Positions 6,875 through 14,262 of a stretch of 15,729 nucleotides of DNA are shown here, in pieces. The DNA lies in NCBI GenBank assembly GCA_937910655.1, contig CALEMV010000280.1, positions 1-15,729 of the forward strand. The letters are read 5' to 3'. The stretch is from an uncultured Solobacterium sp. (GTDB lineage Bacteria; Bacillota_I; Bacilli_A; Erysipelotrichales; Erysipelotrichaceae). How positions within the stretch are numbered: position 1 is the stretch's first letter; every line of letters starts with the position of its first letter. The notes under the pieces were generated by a model. It did no database searches. It saw nothing but the letters and a program-made list of their open reading frames with translations, and had not been told where the DNA came from. The translations under genes and the position numbers were made by a program.

Positions 6875-6961
6875 CAAAATAGATTATAACAGAAGTTCTT
6901 ATCGATATGTAATTTCAATCATTATTTGAATCCTATCGACGATCAACCATTCATGCATAGT

Positions 6962-8710
6962 TTAATTCTCGATTCTCCAACCTTTTGCGTCTCTACGAGA
7001 TTTGATAAAGCCAGCATAGATTCCACCATTCTGAATCAGTTCCTCATGTTTCCCTTCTTCTTGTAGAGAGCCATTGTTAATGACGAGTATATGATCTACA
7101 CTTTCTACCGTACTAATGCGATGTGCAATTGATATAACTGTCTTTCCTTTACACAGTGCATCAATCGCAGCCAGAATTTCTGCCTCATTTTCTGGGTCTA
7201 CGCTCGACGTAGCTTCATCTAGCAGAATGATTGGCGCATCCTTTAACAATGCACGAGCGATACTGATGCGCTGTTTTTCACCACCACTGAGATTGGCACC
7301 ACCTTCACCTATAACAGTTTCATATCCCTGTGGAAGTTTTGATATAAACTCTGCACAACGTGCTTTTTTACATACGTCAAAGATTTCTTGATCGCTCGCT
7401 TCTGGTTTTGCGAAGCGTATATTATTCATAATCGTATCGTTGAATAAATATACATCCTGGAATACGACAGACATCTGTTTAAACAATGTCTCTACTGTAT
7501 ACTCACGAATATCCTTTCCTGCTAGATATATCGCTCCCTTATCTACATCCCAGAATCGTGAGAGAAGATTGACAATTGTCGTCTTACCGCATCCACTAGG
7601 TCCTACAATAGCTACCTTTTCATTTTGTTTGATTTCAAAACTGAGGTCTTTTATCACAGGTGTATCTTTACGATAACCAAACCACACATGGTCAAAGCGA
7701 ATATCCAAAGGTTTGTTAATTGTAGTTTGCGTACCTTCCTCTAATTGAGGAATTTGGAATACATCATCTAAGTACTTTTGTTGACCTGGAATCTTTGCGT
7801 ATAAGAAGGCTGTATCACTTAATGGAGCTAAGCCTAAGAAGATTAAGTAAGACCCCACCAACATAGTCATACAATTTGCGAAGTTAATCTCATCATGCAT
7901 GTATAGATGAACTGTAAGAATGATTAAGATAACACTCGCGGCATTTACGATAAAACTATAAATTTTAGCACGCCATGAAAACTCTACCTCGCAACGAACA
8001 TCAACTTCCTTTTTCTTTTCATAAAGGTCTTTTGCCTTTTCTTGAATCATATTTTTAACAGGATTATCTTCGTTAATCGGATATGTTCTTAAAACAGACA
8101 TGCCACGAATCATATCGATTACCGCAAAATTCATCTCTTGTTCAACTTTATGTTGTAAAGGAACATTTCGCATTGCGATTTTATAAAGTTTGCCTAATGT
8201 AAATGAAAGTATCACTAACACTGGAATCATGAATAACCCTAACGTTACATTCATCTTTAACATTGCAATGGTTAATAAGATGGAAATTCCAAATCCAGCA
8301 ATCACGCCAGTGACTAACATCATGGTAAAGTTTTCAAGTGCGTTTATTGATGTCGTCATAGCACCTTGAATATTTCCTAGTTTTGCGTCATCGAAATATC
8401 CTAATGGAGCTTTCTTTAATTCATCTCCTACCTGTAAGCGGAAATTTCTAAACATGACATAGCCTTCCGCCGAAACAAGAATATCCTCGAGGTAACGGAA
8501 TACAAAGTGGAATAAGATTCCACCAATCATAATCATCAGGCAATTCCATATCACCGTAGCTGTTAGTGCATGTATGTTCAAGAACGCAATATACAACGCA
8601 CCAAAGATAAACATAAAACTAAAGTTCTTGAAGAACGCAAAGAATAAGCCAAAGATAAACTTCACTTTATCTTTTCCAACTAATTCAAATAATCTACGAA
8701 AGTAGTTCAT
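6962..8710 (-). CDS. ABC exporter-fold half transporter, second subunit of a YbtPQ/IrtAB-like pair
   Basis: The 582-residue protein has an N-terminal six-helix ABC transporter domain (about 1-310) fused to an ATPase domain (about 335-582). Seen motifs are Walker A GPSGCGKTT (370-378), Q-loop VVFQDVYLF (416-424), signature LSGGEKQR (474-481), Walker B IILLDE (494-499) with catalytic Glu499, D-loop SSVD and switch His530. It is the last gene of the transport operon and its ATG overlaps the preceding gene's stop by four bases (8707-8710), so the two half transporters probably form a heterodimer. Exporter-fold pairs beside ECF components occur in siderophore-uptake loci such as ybtPQ and eqb; import of a metal chelate is therefore possible, but export cannot be excluded from sequence. 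The next downstream hairpin is in repeat copy 1. Confidence 0.9.
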   Translation of the reverse strand: MNYFRRLFELVGKDKVKFIFGLFFAFFKNFSFMFIFGALYIAFLNIHALTATVIWNCLMIMIGGILFHFVFRYLEDILVSAEGYVMFRNFRLQVGDELKKAPLGYFDDAKLGNIQGAMTTSINALENFTMMLVTGVIAGFGISILLTIAMLKMNVTLGLFMIPVLVILSFTLGKLYKIAMRNVPLQHKVEQEMNFAVIDMIRGMSVLRTYPINEDNPVKNMIQEKAKDLYEKKKEVDVRCEVEFSWRAKIYSFIVNAASVILIILTVHLYMHDEINFANCMTMLVGSYLIFLGLAPLSDTAFLYAKIPGQQKYLDDVFQIPQLEEGTQTTINKPLDIRFDHVWFGYRKDTPVIKDLSFEIKQNEKVAIVGPSGCGKTTIVNLLSRFWDVDKGAIYLAGKDIREYTVETLFKQMSVVFQDVYLFNDTIMNNIRFAKPEASDQEIFDVCKKARCAEFISKLPQGYETVIGEGGANLSGGEKQRISIARALLKDAPIILLDEATSSVDPENEAEILAAIDALCKGKTVISIAHRISTVESVDHILVINNGSLQEEGKHEELIQNGGIYAGFIKSRRDAKGWRIEN

Positions 8711-10509
8711 TCAACCACCTCCTTACCACTGTAGCTTTGCCATAGTTTTTGATACGCAGAAGAATTCTGTATTAATTCTTTGTGGGTACCGATGCTTTCA
8801 ATCTTGCCATGGCCTAACACCATAATTTGATCCGCACCCACAATTGTATTCAGCCGATGAGCCACAACAATCAGTGTCTTATCCTTCATTAATCTGCTTA
8901 GCGCTTCTTGGATCTTCGCTTCATTTTCAACATCTGCATAGGCAGTAGCTTCATCTAGTATGATGCACTGTGCATCCGCTAGCATCGCTCTAGCAAGTGT
9001 AATACGTTGTCTTTCACCACCCGAGAGAAACTTTCCACAATCACCCGCATTTGAGTTTAAGCCTTCTGGCAACCGTTCAATTAGTTCTAAGCAGTTCGCT
9101 GCTTTCAAAGCCGCTTGAATCTCTTCATCCGTTGCGTCTGCTTTTGCAATCTTTAGATTCTCACGGATACTTGTGTCAAATAAGAAGTTGTCTTGTGCAA
9201 CATACGCTACATGTTTCATAAGTTGTGATGTTGGTATACTTTTGACATCTTGGTCACCAAAGTAAATTCTTCCATCATCCGCATCAAAGAACCCAGCCAT
9301 TAACTTGGCAATTGTAGACTTTCCGCTTCCACTTTCTCCAACAATCGCAAATACAGAATTTGGTTTTACTTCAAAGTTGATATCATGTAATACTTCAATA
9401 CCCTTTTCATATGAGAATGATACATTTTCAAATCGATAACATTGATCTGATAGCGTCACTTCCTGATTAGGTCTTACAAGCTCAGGCATCGTAAGCACTT
9501 TACGAATCATGCGGAACCCCGTTTCAATTGAGGAGTAGATTTCCATACTCATCATGATTTGGAATGCATTTGGAATAATCGATAACGGTAGGATTAAGCC
9601 CAACATCAGCTGCCACATATTGATGATTTGTTGTGAGTACAAATATAAACCAACCGGTAACGTTCCAAGAATTGGTGAATTTACAAACGCAAATAATATA
9701 GCCATCGCAATCCAGCTTTGTTTCCACCAATCTAATGTAGAGGAGAAGTAGTAATTAACAGAATCTGTAAACTTTTGATAACTACGTCTACTCTGCCCAA
9801 ACGTCTTAATGACATGAATTCCATTTACATATTCAACGATTCTAGCATTTAAATCTTGATTTGAATTGAGCCAAGTATACATACGCTCATCACTGTTATG
9901 ATACATGATAATAAATCCCAAAATAATAAATGGAACACTCACAAAACATGCTAGACCTAAACGATAATCCACCACGAATAGAAGGATGGTTGCTAGAATT
10001 GGGTGTAATAAACGAGAAGGTAACTCAGGCATGACATGCGCAATCCAATCTTCCAAAGAGCCAACTCGATCAACGATTAGCGCTTTATAATATCCTATCG
10101 GTGTTGATGTAACATACCCAAGTGGAACGCGTTCTAACTTCTCACTTAATTTTTCACGAATACTTCTAAGAATCTCAAACGAAATTCGATGACTCTTTAC
10201 ACTAGATAAACATGTTAGTGTGCATTGTAGCGCAAGAGCCAGCAGTGTTAAGCCCCCATATAAGTAAATCTTTTGTAAATCTATATGATTTGTAATCACT
10301 GCGGTTGCGACATATGCCGCAAAGAAATAAGATGTAAACTTTAAACTTTCACCGAAACATGCAAGCATAATCGATATACGCATTTTCCCTTGTAACTGTG
10401 GAGCAAAGGAGAACAGCCATTTATTGACCAAACTTGGACTAATGGCATCCTTTTTCTTCGTTTCTATCGACCGCTTAACATCTTCTTTTATTTTCTCTTC
10501 AATCTCCAT
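8707..10509 (-). CDS. ABC exporter-fold half transporter with DEATAYAD Walker B, first subunit of a YbtPQ/IrtAB-like pair
   Basis: The 600-residue protein has a charged N-terminal tail (1-25), a six-helix membrane domain (about 40-325) and an ATPase domain (about 355-600). Motifs are Walker A GESGSGKST (391-399), Q-loop AYVAQDNFLFD (435-445), signature LSGGERQR (495-502), Walker B CIILDE (515-520) and switch His551. After the catalytic Glu520 the sequence is ATAYADVENE rather than the usual ATSSLDxxxE. I know this DEATAxAD form from the YbtP/YbtQ and IrtA/IrtB siderophore importers, which have an exporter fold but work inward. Its ATG follows the S-component stop directly, with AAGGAG inside that gene's end. 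It overlaps the next half transporter by four bases. The substrate is inferred only by analogy. Confidence 0.9.
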   Translation of the reverse strand: MEIEEKIKEDVKRSIETKKKDAISPSLVNKWLFSFAPQLQGKMRISIMLACFGESLKFTSYFFAAYVATAVITNHIDLQKIYLYGGLTLLALALQCTLTCLSSVKSHRISFEILRSIREKLSEKLERVPLGYVTSTPIGYYKALIVDRVGSLEDWIAHVMPELPSRLLHPILATILLFVVDYRLGLACFVSVPFIILGFIIMYHNSDERMYTWLNSNQDLNARIVEYVNGIHVIKTFGQSRRSYQKFTDSVNYYFSSTLDWWKQSWIAMAILFAFVNSPILGTLPVGLYLYSQQIINMWQLMLGLILPLSIIPNAFQIMMSMEIYSSIETGFRMIRKVLTMPELVRPNQEVTLSDQCYRFENVSFSYEKGIEVLHDINFEVKPNSVFAIVGESGSGKSTIAKLMAGFFDADDGRIYFGDQDVKSIPTSQLMKHVAYVAQDNFLFDTSIRENLKIAKADATDEEIQAALKAANCLELIERLPEGLNSNAGDCGKFLSGGERQRITLARAMLADAQCIILDEATAYADVENEAKIQEALSRLMKDKTLIVVAHRLNTIVGADQIMVLGHGKIESIGTHKELIQNSSAYQKLWQSYSGKEVVE

Positions 10510-11091
10510 TTAGTTCTCCTTCAGGTGTCCCTTTAATATTGAATAGCCAATGTATACACCAATAACAGATAAAATGAATGTAATAACAGTTCCAAGAATT
10601 CCCATTACACCTTGTGTTGCTTTGACCATCTCTAACATTTGATCTGGTTTTTGACCTCTTGCAATCCATTCATTCATATACTGTTCTGCAAAGAAACATG
10701 CAGGAATAATACCACCTAAAGCATTTCCAACATGTATAAGACCTGACGCAATCGCAACCTTTATCACACTTGGCTTATTTGATGTAGATGCGATAATATC
10801 CGCTAAAACTGCACCTATCATTGATGTAATAAACCAAGGAAGATAACCAGCTCCCATCAGAGCGAATACGCCCATGATGATGAGTTCCATCAGGGTAAAT
10901 TGCCACATCTTACCAATCTTACGACTGATAAAGATTAAGATTGCTCCAGATAACAGTCCACAAACACCTGGACTAATCGCATGTCCAAATGGACCCATAA
11001 GCGAAATTATCATCATTGCTACAAAATACACAATGATATATAACGCTGTCAGTAAAGCAAGTAATACAAAATCCTTCATCTTCAAATTCAT
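10510..11091 (-). CDS. ECF transporter substrate-binding S component, Trep_Strep/MptD family
   Basis: The 193-residue integral membrane protein has about six hydrophobic segments (roughly 8-31, 38-57, 64-82, 85-101, 110-132 and 160-185). The motif MGPFGHAISPGVCGLLSGA (32-50) is characteristic of the Trep_Strep family (TIGR02185), annotated as MptD-type putative ECF S components. Such proteins bind the substrate and dock on an EcfT-EcfA-EcfA' module. The dedicated EcfT and EcfA genes lie immediately upstream, making this a complete group I ECF importer. The ATG overlaps the EcfA stop by four bases (11088-11091), with GAGGG just upstream. The substrate of this family is not settled; the exporter-fold partners downstream favour a metal chelate. 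Confidence 0.88.
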   Translation of the reverse strand: MNLKMKDFVLLALLTALYIIVYFVAMMIISLMGPFGHAISPGVCGLLSGAILIFISRKIGKMWQFTLMELIIMGVFALMGAGYLPWFITSMIGAVLADIIASTSNKPSVIKVAIASGLIHVGNALGGIIPACFFAEQYMNEWIARGQKPDQMLEMVKATQGVMGILGTVITFILSVIGVYIGYSILKGHLKEN

Positions 11092-12503
11092 GATTCATCC
11101 CTCATTTCTATAAAAATTTGATTGAATTCAGATAAATGTTCCGCATCAAGCGAAATATCTTTTTTTACAGTTTTATCTTTTAAATACACAACACGATTAC
11201 TGATATAGCGAATAAACTCGTAATCATGTGATATGACGATGACACATGCTTTCTTTTTTAACTCTTGAATTTCTTTTGCGACTCTATGCATAGATATAAG
11301 ATCTAATCCACTGGTTGGTTCATCGAAAATGATAACTTTACGATTGCTCAGGATTCCTAGTGCGACTTGTATACGCTGTTTCTGTCCACCACTCAAAGAG
11401 AATGGATGCGTATCTGCGTATTTTGTCAGTTGTAAATAATCCATCACATCTCGTATATCATTCTGACTTATCTTATGATCTGCGATTTCAAGCTCCGCTT
11501 GTACGGATGTACCAAATAATTGATAATCCGCATCTTGCATAATATAGAAAGGCATCTTTCCATTTATTTCCCCATGCGTGCACGGAATACTCTTACACAG
11601 TAATCGTGCTAGCGTTGTCTTGCCAACTCCGTTTGTACCAACAATTGCAGTGACTTCGTTGGTAAAGAAATCTAATGATATGTTTTGCAAGATATCTTTG
11701 TATGAAATATCTACTAGTGAAAGTACTTTTTCTTTCTTTTCACTGGGTGTTTGAAACGGAATATCCATCGCAAATAAATCAAAGCTTCGTGTGTCATAGT
11801 TTGATTTTTTAAATAGCTCTTCACTATTGAAGATTTGCATCTTACCATCATCAAATAGAAAGACACGACTGATTAATCCACTTAGATAATAGAAGCGATG
11901 ATCCGCAATCAAGACGGTATACCCTTCTTGTTTTAATTTCTCAACCAACGCTCTAAATACATACGTATTGTGATAATCAAGGTTGGCAGATGGTTCATCT
12001 AACAAGATGATTTTTTGCCCCAACATCATTGCGGAGGCTATCGCTACCATTTGGCGCTCTCCTCCGGATAACTGGAAGATATCACGATTCAATAACTTTT
12101 GAATTTTGAGTAATGTAGTGACTCGTTGAAGTTGTGCTTCCATTACATCATTCTTACAACCATAATTCTCCATACTGAATACAAGTTCACTGGTTGTATT
12201 CGTTGTAAAGAATTGACTACGTGGATTTTGAAATACAGAACTAATATGACGACTAATCTCTGCCATCGTCATATCCTTTGTATTTTGATCATTGAGTAAG
12301 ATTTCCCCTTGCAGTGTTCCTTCGACAACACGAGGAATCAGCCCATTGAGACATTTCAGGAATGTAGATTTACCGCTACCGCTATTACCAGTCACCAAAA
12401 TGATTTCACCTGGCTGTAGCGCAAAATGAACATCTTGAATTCCTTCCGAACTATCTTGATATTGGAAGGAAATGTTCTTACCCTCTACGACATACGAACC
12501 CAT
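11088..12503 (-). CDS. Energy-coupling factor ATPase, two ATP-binding domains fused (EcfA-EcfA')
   Basis: The 471-residue cytoplasmic protein carries two complete ABC ATPase domains. First: Walker A GNSGSGKST (39-47), VFQNPRSQFF Q-loop, LSGGERQ (145-151), IILLDE (165-170), ADHR His202. Second: Walker A GTNGVGKTT (289-297), LSGGQKQR (370-377), VIIFDE (390-395), ISHD His426. It powers the ECF importer with the EcfT upstream and S component downstream. I place the start at 12503 because GGGAG (12511-12515) lies seven bases upstream and the protein then begins MGSYVVEGKNISFQY, directly at the ATPase fold. An in-frame ATG at 12602 would add 33 residues unlike any ATPase and overlap EcfT by 118 bases. 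With the chosen start the overlap is 19 bases. Confidence 0.92.
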   Translation of the reverse strand: MGSYVVEGKNISFQYQDSSEGIQDVHFALQPGEIILVTGNSGSGKSTFLKCLNGLIPRVVEGTLQGEILLNDQNTKDMTMAEISRHISSVFQNPRSQFFTTNTTSELVFSMENYGCKNDVMEAQLQRVTTLLKIQKLLNRDIFQLSGGERQMVAIASAMMLGQKIILLDEPSANLDYHNTYVFRALVEKLKQEGYTVLIADHRFYYLSGLISRVFLFDDGKMQIFNSEELFKKSNYDTRSFDLFAMDIPFQTPSEKKEKVLSLVDISYKDILQNISLDFFTNEVTAIVGTNGVGKTTLARLLCKSIPCTHGEINGKMPFYIMQDADYQLFGTSVQAELEIADHKISQNDIRDVMDYLQLTKYADTHPFSLSGGQKQRIQVALGILSNRKVIIFDEPTSGLDLISMHRVAKEIQELKKKACVIVISHDYEFIRYISNRVVYLKDKTVKKDISLDAEHLSEFNQIFIEMRDES

Positions 12504-13168
12504 AACATCTCTCCCACTAGTCCTAAGCAAATCGCAACTGTAACAAGCGCATCCTTCATTCCAAAGCGAATATTGTAATATGACGTCCTTCTTCCCATGC
12601 AATCAATTCCCTTGCACAGTCCTGCAGATGTTAATTCATCTGCTAAAATCAAACAACGAAATAATTGTGGAACTACAAAATATCCAAAACTCTTTACGAT
12701 ACTTTTCGTTTCAAAACGAATCCCACGCAGACGCATCGATTCATTGATATATCGTAATTCTCGAAAGAATGTTGGTATATATCGTAACGTAATACTTAAC
12801 GCTATAATGAACGCTCTTGGTACATGAATACTCTGTAAAGCAGAAATTACCTCAGATGGTTGATAATCATACATCAAGATAAGCGCCACAATATATGTTG
12901 GCATCAATCGAACAATCATCATGAATAACATCGAAACAAACTGCACTACTTCAATGCTACTCAACATCAAAAGCTGTTGCCCTAAATAGAATAAAATTGT
13001 AATACCGATAGCTTTACATAATCTTTTGTATTTCTTCATGTAAAGCAAAAATAAACTACTGACGATAAAGAAATACAAAGGAATCCATCTATCATGTACA
13101 AACATTAAAATACATGGAATCAATATATTATAGAAAATCAAAACAAGCGGATTAATACGGTATCTCAC
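12485..13168 (-). CDS. ECF transporter transmembrane component EcfT (CbiQ family)
   Basis: The 227-residue membrane protein couples the ATPases to the S component. Hydrophobic segments are at about 8-24, 29-43, 53-70, 76-100 and 203-222. The coupling-helix motifs are ESMRLRGIRF (143-152), a good match to the family A-x-R-x-x-G form, and SAGLCKGIDCMGRRTSY (181-197), a divergent form with CKG in place of the usual ARG. The start is GTG at 13166-13168: the nearest ATG (13169-13171 region, out of frame) runs straight into TGA, and an in-frame TAG lies five codons upstream. GAGGG (13173-13177) is only four bases from the GTG, so initiation may be weak. It is the first gene of the operon, about 35 bases downstream of the predicted transcription start in repeat copy 2. 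Confidence 0.9.
   Translation of the reverse strand: MRYRINPLVLIFYNILIPCILMFVHDRWIPLYFFIVSSLFLLYMKKYKRLCKAIGITILFYLGQQLLMLSSIEVVQFVSMLFMMIVRLMPTYIVALILMYDYQPSEVISALQSIHVPRAFIIALSITLRYIPTFFRELRYINESMRLRGIRFETKSIVKSFGYFVVPQLFRCLILADELTSAGLCKGIDCMGRRTSYYNIRFGMKDALVTVAICLGLVGEMLWVRMS
12511..12515 (-). promoter_or_regulatory. Ribosome binding site deciding the EcfA start
   Basis: GGGAG on the - strand, seven bases before ATG at 12501-12503, lies inside the last codons of ecfT. It supports the short form of the ATPase over the upstream ATG at 12602. Confidence 0.7.
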
Positions 13169-13172
13169 ATTG

Positions 13173-13177
13173 CCCTC
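13173..13177 (-). promoter_or_regulatory. Closely spaced ribosome binding site before the GTG start of EcfT
   Basis: GAGGG lies four bases from GTG on the - strand. The short spacing and GTG codon predict modest translation of the first gene of the operon. No other start is possible between the upstream in-frame TAG and residue 22. Confidence 0.5.
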
Positions 13178-13185
13178 TTTCTAAA

Positions 13186-13205
13186 GTTAGTTTATATTAA
13201 CTAAC
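13186..13205. promoter_or_regulatory. Palindromic operator over the transcription start, copy 2
   Basis: GTTAGTT (13186-13192), TATATT and AACTAAC (13199-13205) form a 7-bp inverted repeat. It covers the predicted start site (about 13201) of the operon promoter. The arms are the same as in copy 1, while four of the six centre bases differ, the pattern expected for a protein binding site. Confidence 0.65.
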
Positions 13206-13208
13206 CGA

Positions 13209-13237
13209 ATTATACGCCCATGTGTTTCTTCTTGCAA
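13209..13237 (-). promoter_or_regulatory. Sigma-A promoter of the ECF/ABC transport operon
   Basis: TTGCAA (13232-13237) and TATAAT (13209-13214) are spaced by 17 bases on the - strand. The -35 box sits in a TTCTTGCAAGAA palindrome. Transcription would begin near 13201 and reach the EcfT GTG after about 35 bases. Confidence 0.82.
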
Positions 13238-13242
13238 GAATT

Positions 13243-13260
13243 GCGTTAATAAATTAACAA
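13243..13260. promoter_or_regulatory. Rex-like redox operator, copy 2
   Basis: The - strand reads TTGTTAATTTATTAACGC, matching TTGTTAA-N4-TTAAC of the clostridial Rex pattern, with the last two bases differing. It sits five bases upstream of the -35 box, the same place as in copy 1. Assignment to Rex is by pattern only. Confidence 0.45.
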
Positions 13261-13285
13261 AGGGCTAGATACGAATATCTAACCC
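13258..13285 (-). terminator. Terminator hairpin overlapping the stop codon of the oxidoreductase gene
   Basis: GGGTTAGATA (13276-13285), TTCG and TATCTAGCCC (13262-13271) form a 10-bp stem with one G-T pair and a stable TTCG tetraloop, followed by TTTG. The TAG stop (13279-13281) is in the first arm. Compared with copy 1, changed arm bases remain paired. Confidence 0.7.
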
Positions 13286-14247
13286 TGTAAAATCGATTGT
13301 AATGCTTGTTCTAAAACAGCTACTGTCATCGTTGATTTTTCTAACCACGCATTCATCTGTTCAGTATTTTTTGTGTCAATGATTTCCTGTATATATAAGA
13401 ATTCATTTTTCATTGGATCTTCCTCTACAACAACATCAATTTCTTCCGTAAGATTTGTCAGTCGATCATATCGCTCTCCATATCTTACATATCCCGGTCT
13501 TTCAGGATAAACGATTGTGCCATCTTCTGCTTGAATTATCACAAATGGATCAGACGTTGAATCTTTTGCGGCAGTACATACCGCTTGAAAGTCTGGATAC
13601 TCCATAATCAATATGCCTGATGTATCTACACCATTTTCTGCTAGGTTTGGATAATACTGCACCTTCTTTGGCAAACCAAATAAACCAACAACAAAATGGA
13701 TGTTATATACATTTAAATCCATAAGGGATCCACCACCATGTGCTTTGTCAAAGGTTGGTGTAATGATACCCTTCCTAAATTCATCATAACGACTAGAATA
13801 CTTGCTAAAGTTAGCTTGTATCAGTTTAATATTTCCAATCTTTGCTAGCTCTTCTTTTAGATGTTCATAGTTTTTACTATATCGAGAAAGGATAGCTTCA
13901 AATAACATGCATTCATGTTTGATTGCTAGTTCTTGTAGTTCTTTAGCTTCTGCTACAGTTACAGTAAATGGTTTTTCCACAATGACATGCTTTCCCGCAA
14001 GAATTGCGTCCTTTGCGTATTGATAATGTAATGCATTGGTTAAACCAATATAGACTGTATCAAATGAATTATCACTTAAAAAGATTTGATAATCATTGTA
14101 CTGACTAAGAATCTGATACTTTTCAACAATTGATTTTCCCTTTAATTCATTACGACACCACAGTGCAGTAACCGCAATCCCTCCTCTTTGCATCGCTTCG
14201 ATTGCAATAGGAACGATCATTCCATTTCCAACGATACCGACCTTCAT
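13279..14247 (-). CDS. Gfo/Idh/MocA family NAD(P)-dependent oxidoreductase
   Basis: The 322-residue cytoplasmic enzyme has an N-terminal Rossmann fold (1-120) with MKVGIVGNGMIVPIAIEAM and the family hallmark HVIVEKP (87-93, Lys92 being the usual catalytic lysine). The C-terminal alpha/beta domain (about 125-322) contains AHGGGSLMDLNVYNIHF (169-185), matching the usual GGG-x-L-x-D-x-x-x-Y/H-x-x-H region. Members reduce or oxidise sugars, inositols or related polyols; the substrate here cannot be told. It starts 15 bases after the HAD hydrolase gene, with AAGGA overlapping that stop at a rather long 12-base spacing, so it is probably second in a two-gene transcript. Its stop codon sits inside the hairpin of repeat copy 2. 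Confidence 0.93.
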   Translation of the reverse strand: MKVGIVGNGMIVPIAIEAMQRGGIAVTALWCRNELKGKSIVEKYQILSQYNDYQIFLSDNSFDTVYIGLTNALHYQYAKDAILAGKHVIVEKPFTVTVAEAKELQELAIKHECMLFEAILSRYSKNYEHLKEELAKIGNIKLIQANFSKYSSRYDEFRKGIITPTFDKAHGGGSLMDLNVYNIHFVVGLFGLPKKVQYYPNLAENGVDTSGILIMEYPDFQAVCTAAKDSTSDPFVIIQAEDGTIVYPERPGYVRYGERYDRLTNLTEEIDVVVEEDPMKNEFLYIQEIIDTKNTEQMNAWLEKSTMTVAVLEQALQSILQG

Positions 14248-14262
14248 AGATTATTTTCTTCC

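Larger units (their letters stand above)
6596..6961. other. 366-base gene-free regulatory region between the transport operon and pflB
   Basis: No convincing ORF is present. From right to left in the - strand reading direction: 6875-6961 is the 3' flank of the transport operon with no strong hairpin, but with an extended -10-like TGTTATAAT (6883-6891) just before the repeat. 6775-6874 is regulatory repeat copy 1. 6726-6743 holds a small inverted repeat GTCAAT-N6-ATTGAC. 6683-6695 holds the odd palindrome GTGAATTTCAC at the -35 of a weak pflB promoter. 6623-6639 is a perfect AT-rich palindrome TTTCATT-TTA-AATGAAA just upstream of the pflB ribosome binding site. The small palindromes are seen in the sequence; any function is unproven. 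Confidence 0.7.
13186..13285 (-). repeat. Regulatory direct repeat, copy 2 (facing the ECF/ABC operon)
   Basis: This is the partner of 6775-6874: 100 bases, 81 identical, no gaps, same orientation. It runs from the operator just upstream of the EcfT ribosome binding site to the stop codon of the oxidoreductase gene, which lies inside its hairpin. It fills nearly the whole 110-base intergenic gap. Confidence 0.9.

Noticed and set aside
12504..12602. Longer N-terminus of the EcfA ATPase from an ATG at 12602
   Set aside because: The extra 33 residues are the ecfT coding sequence in another frame and show no ATPase similarity; a well spaced GGGAG precedes the ATG at 12503.
6775..13285. Repeat-flanked transport operon as an insertion sequence, MITE or integrative element
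   Set aside because: The repeats are direct, carry a promoter and operator, lack terminal inverted repeats and target duplications, and no transposase or recombinase gene lies between them.
13186..13285. Riboswitch upstream of the ECF operon
   Set aside because: The hairpins and palindromes lie upstream of or at the transcription start, leaving a leader of only about 35 bases, too short for a known riboswitch.
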